Source: Sedimentibacter sp. zth1
GTDB taxonomy: Bacteria; Bacillota; Clostridia; Tissierellales; Sedimentibacteraceae
Reading direction: 5' to 3'
DNA length: 64,000 nucleotides
Assembly: GCF_017352195.1 (NCBI RefSeq)
Contig: NZ_CP071445.1
Location: 1,240,001-1,304,000, forward strand
Under the pieces are notes generated by a model. It saw only the letters and a list, made by a program, of their open reading frames with translations, made no database searches and was not told where the DNA came from. This document shows positions 35,368 through 43,656 of this stretch, piece by piece. The translations under genes were made by a program, and so were the position numbers. Within the stretch, counting starts at the first letter, position 1, and each line of letters opens with the position of its first letter.

Positions 35368-36254
35368 TATTCGTCACCTCCACAACCACAACCACCATGG
35401 TGGTGAGTAGCTCCTTCACGCTCTTTTAATAAAGCTCTTCCTTCTTGTGTTCTGTACATTGATTGTCTTTTCATTGCTGCATCAAAATCAACTAAATGTC
35501 CGTCAAATTCTGGTCCATCAACACATGCAAATTTAATTTCATCACCTATTTGTAAACGACATGCTCCGCACATTCCAGTTCCGTCAACCATGATAGGATT
35601 CATACTTACTATTGTTTTTATACCTAATTTCTTAGTAGTCATGCAAACGAATTTCATCATAATCATTGGGCCTATTGCAACAACTACATCATAATGGTTT
35701 CCTTCGTTAACTAAATCTTCAATTACTTTTGTAACTAAACCTTTTCTACCATATGAACCATCATCAGTTGTAATATATAAATTGCCTGCTACAGCTTTCA
35801 TTTCATCTTCAAGAATTAATATATCTTTAGATTTAGCACCAACTATTACATCTGCTTTCATTCCTTTTTCATGGAACCATTTTACTTGTGGGTATACAGG
35901 AGCTGTACCAACCCCACCAGCTACAAATAATACTTTTTTATTTTTTAATTCTTCAATATCTTCACTTATAAATTCAGATGGAACTCCTAAAGGACCTACA
36001 AAATCTCTAAAGTAGTCTCCCGTTTGTAATTTAGACATTCTTTCAGTAGATGCACCAATAATTTGGAAAACTATTGTTACAGTACCTTCTTCACGATTAT
36101 AATCACATATAGTTAAAGGTATTCTTTCACCTTTCTCGTCAATTTTAGCAACTAAGAATTGACCTGGGTTACATGATTTAGCTATGTGTGGAGCTTCAAC
36201 TTCCATTTGAAATATAATATCAGATAGTTGTTTAGCCTTTTTTATCTTAAACAT
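35367..36254 (-). CDS. nfnA: NADH-dependent reduced ferredoxin:NADP+ oxidoreductase, small subunit (PyrK-like)
   Basis: 295 residues. FAD-binding ferredoxin-reductase fold (CNPGQFLVAK, GERIPLTICDYN), NAD-binding domain (VLFVAGGVGTAPVYPQVKWF, about 105), and a [2Fe-2S] site with VDGTGMCGACRLQ and IKFACVDGPEFDGHLVDF (about 220-250). The C-terminus ends with an unusual THHHGGCGCGGDE tail. Pairs with NfnB. ATG at 36254 follows an SD (GGAGG). Its 5' region has a near-consensus promoter and a Crp-like palindrome. Confidence 0.9.
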   Translation of the reverse strand: MFKIKKAKQLSDIIFQMEVEAPHIAKSCNPGQFLVAKIDEKGERIPLTICDYNREEGTVTIVFQIIGASTERMSKLQTGDYFRDFVGPLGVPSEFISEDIEELKNKKVLFVAGGVGTAPVYPQVKWFHEKGMKADVIVGAKSKDILILEDEMKAVAGNLYITTDDGSYGRKGLVTKVIEDLVNEGNHYDVVVAIGPMIMMKFVCMTTKKLGIKTIVSMNPIMVDGTGMCGACRLQIGDEIKFACVDGPEFDGHLVDFDAAMKRQSMYRTQEGRALLKEREGATHHHGGCGCGGDE

Positions 36255-36322
36255 ATTTCTTACCTCCGTATAAATATACACTAAGTATAACTTGATTTTT
36301 TATTATAATAAACAGCGGTTTC

Positions 36323-36351
36323 ATTATAGCACTTAAAACATTTGTATTCAA
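36323..36351 (-). promoter_or_regulatory. Promoter of nfnAB
   Basis: Minus strand: TTGAAT (36351-36346), 17-base spacer, TATAAT (36328-36323). Predicted start near 36316, about 60 bases before the nfnA ATG. Confidence 0.65.
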
Positions 36352-36398
36352 GTAGTTATATTTTTTTTATTAAAAAAGTTGCGAAGCTACTCATCTAG

Positions 36399-36416
36399 GG
36401 GTGACATATGTCACCC
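36399..36416. promoter_or_regulatory. Perfect 18-bp Crp-like palindrome upstream of nfnAB
   Basis: GGGTGACATATGTCACCC is a perfect inverted repeat containing GTGA-N6-TCAC, the core of Crp-type sites. Its centre is 91.5 bases upstream of the predicted nfnAB start, a helical phase used by class I activators. It could instead act as an RNA hairpin. Confidence 0.45.
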
Positions 36417-36488
36417 TTAGGCATAAAAATGCCTATATCATAAGCATTTTTATTGAGTACCTCCCTTAGTCCCGTCCCTTGCAAACCT

Positions 36489-36533
36489 CGTTTTTATATA
36501 CTAGGCGTAGAACTTTCCTAGTATATAAAAAAG
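36489..36533. repeat. AT-rich hairpin element, one of two related copies
   Basis: TTTTTATATACTAGG (36491-36505) pairs perfectly with CCTAGTATATAAAAA (36517-36531), 15 bp, with loop CGTAGAACTTT. A diverged copy with the same GTAGAACTT core is at 45029-45075. Its role may be termination or a small repeat family. Confidence 0.6.
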
Positions 36534-36553
36534 GTAGATTCTAAATCTACCTT
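36531..36553 (-). terminator. Terminator of the crotonase gene
   Basis: AAGGTAGAT (36531-36539) pairs with ATCTACCTT (36545-36553), followed on the minus strand by TTTTATATA, seven bases after the stop. Confidence 0.7.
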
Positions 36554-36559
36554 CATTTT

Positions 36560-37342
36560 TTAAATATTTTTAAAATTAGCTTGCCTTTTTTCCAAGAAAG
36601 CTGTCATTCCTTCTATTCTATCATCTGTTGCAAAACATGTAGCAAACGCCTCTGCTTCATAATTTACACCAGTATTTATATCTACATTTGAGCCATTGTC
36701 TATTGATTTTTTAGCCATCTTTATTGCTACAGGTGCTTTCCCAATTATTTTGTTTGCTATATTTTCACATTCCTCTATAAGTTTTTCCGGTTCTACTATT
36801 TTTTGTACTAATCCCATCCTATATGCTTCTTCAGCATTTATAATATCAGCTGTATAGATTAGATACTTAGCATTTCCTTTTCCAATTAGTCTAGAAAGCC
36901 TTTGTGTTCCTCCAAATCCTGGAATTATTCCAAGACCTACTTCAGGTTGTCCAAATTTAGCTTTAACAGATGCAATTCTAATATCAGCAGACATTGCAAG
37001 CTCACATCCACCACCGAGTGCGAACCCGTTTACTGCTGCAATAATAGGCTTATCAAAATTTTCTAACACATTCATAACGCTTTGTCCGTAAACAATAAAT
37101 TCTCTACCGTCTAGCATATCTTGTTCTTTCATTTGTGCTATATCAGCTCCAGCTACAAAAGATCTTCCCTCACCTGTAAGAATAACTACTTTAATATCAT
37201 CATCTTTACGTATTTCATTAAATGCTCCCATAATATCACTCAAAACTTTTTGATTTAGTGCATTTAAAGCCTCTGGCCTATTTATAATCACATACCCTAT
37301 ATTGTTTTTTTTCTCAAGTTTTACAAAATTATAATTTGACAT
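36560..37342 (-). CDS. crt: Short-chain enoyl-CoA hydratase (crotonase)
   Basis: 260 residues. Crotonase fold with oxyanion-hole segments AGADIAQM (about residue 63) and VNGFALGGGCELAMSADIRI (about 103-122), the catalytic glutamates in GCELA and GQPEVGLGIIPGFGGTQRL. Hydrates crotonyl-CoA to 3-hydroxybutyryl-CoA and works with Hbd at 18.6 kb in butyrate-type metabolism. ATG at 37342 follows AAAGGTGG; the upstream in-frame ATG at 37360 lacks an SD. Confidence 0.9.
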   Translation of the reverse strand: MSNYNFVKLEKKNNIGYVIINRPEALNALNQKVLSDIMGAFNEIRKDDDIKVVILTGEGRSFVAGADIAQMKEQDMLDGREFIVYGQSVMNVLENFDKPIIAAVNGFALGGGCELAMSADIRIASVKAKFGQPEVGLGIIPGFGGTQRLSRLIGKGNAKYLIYTADIINAEEAYRMGLVQKIVEPEKLIEECENIANKIIGKAPVAIKMAKKSIDNGSNVDINTGVNYEAEAFATCFATDDRIEGMTAFLEKRQANFKNI

Positions 37343-37412
37343 ATCAAATCCACCTTTCATATAGTTACTATATTTTATTAATTACATTATAACACAATTC
37401 ACCATAATCTGA

Positions 37413-38390
37413 TTAATTTTTTTTAATTCTAACAGAAACTTCACCTGATAAAACCTTGTCTATACTTCCATTTTCATATTTAACAACAAGTTCACCTCTT
37501 TCATTTATATCTATTGCTTTTGCTGATGTGACTTCACCATTTTTTATTATATTTATGTCTTTATTAAGTACATATGAATTATCCTTGCAGATATTTAGTG
37601 CAGTTGAAAACTTTTTGTCAACAAAATCATTATATAAAATCTCAAAGTTATTAAATATTTTAGCTACTAATTCATTTCTTTTTATATATTTTTTCGATTC
37701 AATTTTGATTGATGTTGCAATATCACTTATTTCAGATGAAAAATCATCTAAATCATTATTTACATTTATTCCAATACCTACAACGATATAATTGATAATA
37801 TTAATTTCAGAATTCATTTCTGTCAAAATTCCACAAACTTTTTTATCATTAATTATGATATCGTTAGGCCATTTAATTTTCGACTCTACTCCAATATCTC
37901 TAAATGCCATATTCACTGCTGCTGCAGCAACTTGAGTTACTTTTGATACTTCAAATATATCGAGTTCTGGTCTCAAAATCAAGCTCATCCAAATACCTTT
38001 ACTATTTTGAGAAATCCATTGTCTACCTAGTCTTCCTCTTCCATTAAGTTGCTTTTCAGTTATTATAGCATGACCTTCACCAACCAATGTATCTGCTATA
38101 CTTTTTGCATATGTATTAGTAGAATCTAAATTATCAAAATGTATTATATTCCTACCTATAAATTTAGTAGTTAAATGCTCTTTAATTTCTTCGTATGTTA
38201 AAATGTCAGGACAACCTATAAGCCTATATCCTTTTTTTGATACTGACTCTATCTTATAACCTGATTCTTTCAAAGCATTGATGTGTTTCCATATTGCAGC
38301 TCTTGTAACACCTAAGTGCTTGCTTATTTCTTCACCGGAAACAAATTCATTATTGCTATTTTTTAATAAATCTATTATTTTGTCTTTCAT
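37413..38390 (-). CDS. birA: Bifunctional biotin ligase/biotin operon repressor
   Basis: 325 residues. N-terminal winged HTH (EEISKHLGVTRAAIWKHINA, residues 20-39), central ligase with biotinyl-AMP loop GRGRLGRQWIS (about 120) and KWPNDIIINDKKVCGILTE (about 183), C-terminal SH3-like domain (VKYENGSIDKVLSGEVSVR). It attaches biotin to carrier proteins and represses biotin genes. It serves biotin enzymes such as the carboxyltransferase partner at 2.1 kb. SD GGAGG. An inverted repeat overlapping its promoter region may be its own operator. Confidence 0.94.
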   Translation of the reverse strand: MKDKIIDLLKNSNNEFVSGEEISKHLGVTRAAIWKHINALKESGYKIESVSKKGYRLIGCPDILTYEEIKEHLTTKFIGRNIIHFDNLDSTNTYAKSIADTLVGEGHAIITEKQLNGRGRLGRQWISQNSKGIWMSLILRPELDIFEVSKVTQVAAAAVNMAFRDIGVESKIKWPNDIIINDKKVCGILTEMNSEINIINYIVVGIGINVNNDLDDFSSEISDIATSIKIESKKYIKRNELVAKIFNNFEILYNDFVDKKFSTALNICKDNSYVLNKDINIIKNGEVTSAKAIDINERGELVVKYENGSIDKVLSGEVSVRIKKN

Positions 38391-38440
38391 TTTATTCCTC
38401 CGAACAAAATCTTATCAAAGCTTATAATAACATAATAAAT

Positions 38441-38475
38441 TATTTTGTACAACATTAGTAATTAAATACAAAATA
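38441..38475. promoter_or_regulatory. Inverted repeat upstream of birA
   Basis: TATTTTGTA (38441-38449) and TACAAAATA (38467-38475) are perfect 9-bp arms with a 17-base spacer. They overlap a predicted minus-strand promoter (TTGTAC, 17 bases, TATTAT). The TTGTA/TACAA halves recall BirA operators, but the overall length differs from the usual site. Confidence 0.35.
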
Positions 38476-38484
38476 ATAGACAGT

Positions 38485-38528
38485 AAAATTAAAACAATTT
38501 AGCAAAAAGGCTAAATTGTTTTAATTTT
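38485..38528 (-). terminator. Strong terminator overlapping the 3' end of the rubrerythrin-like gene
   Basis: A 19-bp perfect stem (38485-38503 with 38510-38528), core ACAATTTAGC/GCTAAATTGT, whose descending strand begins inside the last codons of the gene, then a T-rich exit. Confidence 0.85.
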
Positions 38529-39105
38529 CATGCAATAACTCAAAATATTTTTTTCCATTTACACATAATGGACAAATGTTTGGAGCTTCACATCCTACAT
38601 AAACATATCCGCATCTATTACAAGCCCATTTCTTAACATCTTTTTTTCTAAGATAAGTATTATTTTGTATCATGTTTACTTTACTAGAACACCTTTTAGC
38701 ATGTTCTTCAGCAACATTTGAAATATTATATAGCATTATAGCAACTTCCAAATAGTTTTCATCATAAGCTGTTTTTATATATTCAGGATAAATACTCATT
38801 GCATTAACCGCCTCATCTCTAGCGGTGGTTTGTAAATTTGTTAAAGTATCCGCACAATATATAGGCATTTGAGTCAATGAACATATTTCGTCTGCATTAT
38901 ATCCATTGCATAACAAAAATCTTGCTATAATTCTTGCATGTTCATTGCAATTTTTAGCCATTTTTTTATACATATTGCTTATTTCTAAATATTCTTCTTC
39001 AGTTGCAATAGCAGCATAATTTGAATATTTTTGTTGGCAATGTGTTCTTCTTCTAAATTCATTTATCAAATTTTCTGCTGTTACAGAATTCATTAAAGAT
39101 TTCAT
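38521..39105 (-). CDS. Rubrerythrin-like protein with eroded di-iron site
   Basis: 194 residues. Residues 8-150 are a rubrerythrin-like four-helix bundle and 160-190 a rubredoxin-type knuckle with both Cys pairs (WACNRCGYVYVGC and NICPLC). Compared by eye with rubrerythrin, most di-iron ligands are lost: the FAGES glutamate is Arg20, the ExxH glutamate near 53 is Cys, and the second-half ligands around IYPEY and AEEHAK are largely missing. Canonical rubrerythrin reduces peroxide; this protein may instead use only the Cys4 metal site, or have a structural or sensing role. SD GGGGG. Its terminator overlaps the stop. Confidence 0.75.
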   Translation of the reverse strand: MKSLMNSVTAENLINEFRRRTHCQQKYSNYAAIATEEEYLEISNMYKKMAKNCNEHARIIARFLLCNGYNADEICSLTQMPIYCADTLTNLQTTARDEAVNAMSIYPEYIKTAYDENYLEVAIMLYNISNVAEEHAKRCSSKVNMIQNNTYLRKKDVKKWACNRCGYVYVGCEAPNICPLCVNGKKYFELLHEN

Positions 39106-39123
39106 TTTATCCCCCCAAATAAA

Positions 39124-39151
39124 AAATATCCCTATTAATCTAGGAATATTT
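39124..39151 (-). terminator. Terminator of the polA-coaE unit
   Basis: AAATATCCCTA (39124-39134) pairs with TAGGAATATTT (39141-39151) with one wobble, followed by T on the minus strand. Confidence 0.65.
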
Positions 39152-39166
39152 CATTATATGTTAATA

Positions 39167-39799
39167 TTAGTTATTAGTTAATTTTAAATTTAATAATTTA
39201 TCTATTGATTTATGCAATTCTTCTAACGTTCCTTCATTTTGTATAACTATATCTGCTAAATTTTTTTTCATATCAATTGGTATTTGCATGTCTAGAATTT
39301 TAAGTGTTTGATTTATATTTTTATGCTCTAAATTAGCTCTATTTACAAGTCTTTTTCTTTGAGTATCTTCGCTTACATAAACTAACCATATTTCATCATA
39401 CATTAGCCCGAGTTTGATTAAAGTTTCTTTTTCTTCAAACATAAGTGGTATATCAAGAAATATAGTATCCTCATTCGAATTATTAATACCATAAATCAAT
39501 TCATTTACAACGTATTTATGAACTATACTATTTAATTTTATCATACTTGCATTATCATTCAATGCTATTTTACCAAGTATTTGCCTATCTATAAAATTAT
39601 TTTTATCTAAAATAGCATGTCCGAATTCAATTATTAAAGAATGATATAATTCACCCTTTAATAAATATCCATCATGAACAATTTTATCACTATCTAATAA
39701 AGTAAAACCTAATTTTGTTATATATGAGCTTACTGCACTTTTACCTGTTGCTATACCACCAGTTATAACAATAACATATGGTCTTTTATTTTGATTCAT
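39167..39799 (-). CDS. coaE: Dephospho-CoA kinase
   Basis: 210 residues. P-loop VITGGIATGKSAVSSY (about residue 10), then LDSDKIVHDGY, LDIPLMFEEK and the nucleoside-binding RLVNRANLEHKNINQTLKIL. Phosphorylates the 3'-OH of dephospho-CoA, the last CoA step. ATG at 39799 follows TTGGAG and lies 14 bases inside the end of polA, so the two are translationally coupled. An upstream ATG at 39826 is possible but has no SD. Confidence 0.93.
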   Translation of the reverse strand: MNQNKRPYVIVITGGIATGKSAVSSYITKLGFTLLDSDKIVHDGYLLKGELYHSLIIEFGHAILDKNNFIDRQILGKIALNDNASMIKLNSIVHKYVVNELIYGINNSNEDTIFLDIPLMFEEKETLIKLGLMYDEIWLVYVSEDTQRKRLVNRANLEHKNINQTLKILDMQIPIDMKKNLADIVIQNEGTLEELHKSIDKLLNLKLTNN

Positions 39800-42524
39800 A
39801 CCAATTATCTCCAACATTAATATCAACCTCTAATTTCACTTTGAAATCTGTTACTACATTTTCCATTTCATGTTTTAGCATATCTACAACTATTTCTACT
39901 TCATTAGTGGCTGCCTCAATAATCAGCTCATCGTGTACTTGCAACAATAATTTAGATTTCAAATTACTATCTCTTAGTTTTTTATATACATTAACCATTG
40001 CAATTTTTATAATATCCGCAGCTGTACCTTGAACTGGTGTATTTAACGCAATTCTTTCTCCAAAAGAACGTATATGGAAATTTCTTGAGCTTAACTCAGG
40101 TATATTTCTTCTTCTACCAAAATATGTTTCAACATATAAATCCTTTTTACTTTGTTCAACTGTATTTCTCATATACGCATCTATATTGCTATAATATCCT
40201 AAATAATTTTCAATATATTCTTTTGCTTCTTTTCTAGGAATGTTTAAATCTCTACTCAGCCCATAGTCACTTATGCCATAAATTATTCCGAAATTTACAG
40301 CTTTTGCACGACTTCTCATAGTGCTTGTTACATCCTCAATGCACACTTTAAAAACTTCCGAAGCTGTTTTTGAATGTATATCCTCGTTCTGCTTAAATGC
40401 ATCCACAAGTTTCTCTTCATTTGATAATTCTGCTAATACCCTTAATTCAATTTGTGAATAATCAGCATCAACAAGTGTATATCCGTCTTCGGCAATAAAA
40501 GCTTTTCTTATTTCTTTTCCATCATCAGTTCTTGTAGGAATATTCTGAAGGTTAGGATCTGTGCTACTAATTCTTCCAGTTGTAGTTATTGTTTGATTTA
40601 ATATAGAATGTACTCTATGTGTCTTTTTATCCACAACAGCCATTAGTCCTTCAACATAGGTAGAATTAAGCTTAGTAAGCTGTCTATATTCTATTATTTT
40701 TTCTATAATCGGATGTTTATCTTTGAGCTTATCTAAAACTTCAATATCTGTTGAATACCCCGTCTTAGTTTTTTTAACAACTTCAAGATTTAATTTTTCA
40801 AACAATATAACACCAAGCTGTTTAGGAGAATTTATATTAAACCTTTCGCCTGCCATTTCATATATTACACTTTCTAAAATTTCTAACTTTTTATTGAATT
40901 TACTTCCTAATTCATCCAATATATGAGTATCAATCTTAAATCCTGTAAATTCCATATTAGCAAGAACTTCAACCAATGGCATCTCAATATTATAGAATAA
41001 ACTTGACATATTAAGCGTTTCAATTTTATCTATAATGTTTTGCTCTAAATATACAATTGATCTTATATAATTAAATATATATTTCTTTTTCTTTTCTATA
41101 TCAATGTCTTCAAAACTTAATTTTGACTTTCCTGATCCAATATAATCACTCAAAACTGGAATTTCTAAATCTAAAAATTTACTTGACAGTTTATCTATAC
41201 TATATGAGTTTTCTGCTGGATCAATCAAATATGCTGCTACTTGCGCATCAAAATTTATACCTTTTAACTCAATATTATTTTTTTCAAGGTATATAATATC
41301 TGATTTTAGGTTATGACCTATTTTTTTTATACTTTCATCTAATAAAATATCCTTAAGACCTTCTAAAATGCTTTCTTGATTTTGTTTGTCAATAGCAATA
41401 TAATATATATTTTCATTGCATGGAGATATACCTAATGCTATTGCATTTGAAAACAAGGATCTTTCCCCATTTAATAAAAATTTTAATGAGATTTTTTTAG
41501 TTTCCGCAATTTCTTCTTTCAATTTTACAAATTTATCATCATTTATATTTTCAATAATAATTAAATCCTTAGTTTTAATATTTTGTTTTGTATTTGTTGG
41601 TTCTAAGTTGAAAATAGACATTTGAGTATCTTCAACGCTTATAGCATTTGAATTATCAATACTTACATTCTTTATTCTTTTTTTAAAGTTTTTAAATTCT
41701 AAATCATCATATAATTTCAAAAGTTTTTGCCCGTCAGCTTCTTGTAACTTATATTCATTTAAATCTATCTCTACAGGTATATCTGTAACTATTTTAGATA
41801 GTGTTTTACTCATATAAGCTTGCATTTTGTCATTTTCAAGCTTTTCTTTTAATTTACCTTTTATTTCTTCAATATGCTCATACAAGCTATCAAGATTGTG
41901 ATATTCCTTAATTAGCTTTATAGCGGTTTTTTCACCAACTCCACCTACTCCTGGTATATTATCTGATTTGTCACCCATTAGTGCTTTTAAGTCTACAAAC
42001 TCCTCAGGTTCTATCTCATAATCTTCGTTGATTTGTGCTCTATTCATTTCTTTAATATTTGATACACCTTTTTTTGTCAATAATACTTTTACATCATCAT
42101 CAACTAGCTGCAAATAGTCCTTATCACTAGTTACCAAGAATACACTCATGCCGTTTTCTTTTGAATGTTTTGCAAGTGTTCCAGCAGCATCATCAGCTTC
42201 AAATCCTTCTATTTCAATACATTTGATATTGTGTGTATTTAAAACGCTTCTAATTAATCCAAACTGTTGAACCAATTCATCAGGAGTTTTCGCGCGCCCT
42301 GCCTTGTACTCAGTATACTGAATATGTCTAAATGTAGGCTTTTTAGGATCAAACGCAACACATATGTACTCAGGAGAATAATCATCTATTAGTTTGTATA
42401 ACATATTCAAAAATCCATATACAGCATTTGTATACTGGCCTTTTTTAGTTTTTAAAGGCGGCATTGCATAAAATGCTCTAAACAATATGCTATTTCCATC
42501 AATAATCATAAATTTATTTTTCAT
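39786..42524 (-). CDS. polA: DNA polymerase I
   Basis: 912 residues. N-terminal 5'-3' exonuclease (FMIIDGNSILFRAFYA, GFEADDAAGTLAKHS, ALMGDKSDNIPGVGGVGEKT), central 3'-5' exonuclease fold, and C-terminal polymerase with motif A LVDADYSQIELRVLAE, motif B TMRSRAKAVNFGIIYG and motif C LLQVHDELIIEA. The DxE of Exo I in the proofreading domain is replaced (KKISLKFLLNGE), so proofreading is probably lost, as in several Firmicutes. ATG at 42524 follows TGGAG. It overlaps coaE downstream. Confidence 0.96.
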   Translation of the reverse strand: MKNKFMIIDGNSILFRAFYAMPPLKTKKGQYTNAVYGFLNMLYKLIDDYSPEYICVAFDPKKPTFRHIQYTEYKAGRAKTPDELVQQFGLIRSVLNTHNIKCIEIEGFEADDAAGTLAKHSKENGMSVFLVTSDKDYLQLVDDDVKVLLTKKGVSNIKEMNRAQINEDYEIEPEEFVDLKALMGDKSDNIPGVGGVGEKTAIKLIKEYHNLDSLYEHIEEIKGKLKEKLENDKMQAYMSKTLSKIVTDIPVEIDLNEYKLQEADGQKLLKLYDDLEFKNFKKRIKNVSIDNSNAISVEDTQMSIFNLEPTNTKQNIKTKDLIIIENINDDKFVKLKEEIAETKKISLKFLLNGERSLFSNAIALGISPCNENIYYIAIDKQNQESILEGLKDILLDESIKKIGHNLKSDIIYLEKNNIELKGINFDAQVAAYLIDPAENSYSIDKLSSKFLDLEIPVLSDYIGSGKSKLSFEDIDIEKKKKYIFNYIRSIVYLEQNIIDKIETLNMSSLFYNIEMPLVEVLANMEFTGFKIDTHILDELGSKFNKKLEILESVIYEMAGERFNINSPKQLGVILFEKLNLEVVKKTKTGYSTDIEVLDKLKDKHPIIEKIIEYRQLTKLNSTYVEGLMAVVDKKTHRVHSILNQTITTTGRISSTDPNLQNIPTRTDDGKEIRKAFIAEDGYTLVDADYSQIELRVLAELSNEEKLVDAFKQNEDIHSKTASEVFKVCIEDVTSTMRSRAKAVNFGIIYGISDYGLSRDLNIPRKEAKEYIENYLGYYSNIDAYMRNTVEQSKKDLYVETYFGRRRNIPELSSRNFHIRSFGERIALNTPVQGTAADIIKIAMVNVYKKLRDSNLKSKLLLQVHDELIIEAATNEVEIVVDMLKHEMENVVTDFKVKLEVDINVGDNWYESK

Positions 42525-42750
42525 ATATTTCTCCATTCGTTTTTTATATTTATTTAAAGTTATATAGTAATTTTCAATGATATATAGTTAATTGTATCAC
42601 AACGAATAATTTTTATCCATAATAAATTGTTAGTCCTATAACTACCATTTATTAATAAATTATTTTTTTAGAAAAGTTTATGGGAATAAGATTTTTAATT
42701 AATCATATGAATTTGTTTTTCATCATAAAATGTACAAAGGAGATGATTTA

Positions 42751-43341
42751 TTGAATAAAATTGAAACTAAATTTTTTGATTTTTCAAGCGTTAAAGATAT
42801 TACTTACAGCCAATTAAGTCAGCATTATACTCTGTATACCAATTATGTAAACACCATGCCTAAAATATATGATGCTATGAAAAATGAAAATTTATATAAT
42901 AATTGTAACAGTAATTTTAGTGAAGTACGAAATATACAAAATTCTTTATCTTTCAATTTAGATGGTGTAAAATTACACGAATTATATTTTGGCAATCTAA
43001 CTGGACTAAATACTAAACCAAATGGTAAAATATTAGAACTAATTAATTCTTATTTTAAATCATATGATAATTTTAAAAAACAATTCAAATGCATAGGAAT
43101 GTCTATGAGAGGTTGGGTAGTATTATGCTATGATGCTTTTACAAATAGTATATATATTTACGGTCAAGATTCTCATAATACTCAAATCATGATGAACACC
43201 TTTCCACTAATAGTTTTAGATGTATATGAACATGCTTATATGATTGATTTTGGAATAAAAAAGAATAGATATATTGATGTTTTTTTTAATAATTTAGATT
43301 TTAATGTAATTAACAACAGGTTAAATTTACTATTTGAATAA
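42751..43341 (+). CDS. Iron/manganese superoxide dismutase family protein
   Basis: 196 residues. All four metal ligands of Fe/Mn-SOD can be placed: His25 (SQHYTLYTNYVN), His76 (GVKLHELYFGNL), Asp157 and His161 (VLDVYEHAYMIDFG). GMSMRGWVVLCYD is the usual central strand. The usual DVWEHAYY is DVYEHAYM. Dismutation of superoxide is likely; Fe versus Mn is open. TTG at 42751 is the probable start since AAAGGAG ends eight bases before it; the ATG at 42730 lies at the 5' edge of that SD. Single gene followed by the small Cys-rich gene. Confidence 0.85.
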   Translation: MNKIETKFFDFSSVKDITYSQLSQHYTLYTNYVNTMPKIYDAMKNENLYNNCNSNFSEVRNIQNSLSFNLDGVKLHELYFGNLTGLNTKPNGKILELINSYFKSYDNFKKQFKCIGMSMRGWVVLCYDAFTNSIYIYGQDSHNTQIMMNTFPLIVLDVYEHAYMIDFGIKKNRYIDVFFNNLDFNVINNRLNLLFE

Positions 43342-43433
43342 TTTTTTAACCAAGAAAATATTTTTCAGTTGTAACGCAATAAATACATCCACATATAATA
43401 TACCAAACATTATAATTAAGGAGGTAAGATTAT

Positions 43434-43541
43434 ATGGGATTTTTCGGTGGCGATGGCTGTTGTGGAGGAAGTAATTTATTATTTTTCTTCTTATTATTAG
43501 TAGTTTTATTCTGTAACTGTGGAAACAATAACTGCTGTTAA
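43434..43541 (+). CDS. 35-residue cysteine-rich hydrophobic peptide
   Basis: MGFFGGDGCCGG, then a hydrophobic stretch (LLFFFLLLVVLF), then CNCGNNNCC. Six Cys flank one membrane-length segment. It has a near-perfect SD (AAGGAGGTAAG) and a strong terminator 55 bases after the stop, which supports a real, well-translated gene. It recalls short Gly/Cys-rich YjcZ-type and spore-associated peptides of Firmicutes, but the family assignment is tentative. Likely a membrane or spore-surface peptide. Confidence 0.7.
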   Translation: MGFFGGDGCCGGSNLLFFFLLLVVLFCNCGNNNCC

Positions 43542-43596
43542 TCAATTTTAATAAAGTTTCTAAAGTTATAAATTACTAAACACTTTTCAATAAGAC

Positions 43597-43629
43597 AGAG
43601 CTGTGGTTTTTACTACAGCTCTCTTTTTA
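43597..43629 (+). terminator. Terminator after the Cys-rich peptide gene
   Basis: AGAGCTGTGG (43597-43606) pairs with CTACAGCTCT (43613-43622) with one G-T pair, followed by CTTTTTA. A second small hairpin, AGTTGC-GTA-GCAACT with T6 (43639-43658), follows and overlaps the lysR stop. Confidence 0.8.
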
Positions 43630-43656
43630 TATACGCGGAGTTGCGTAGCAACTTTT

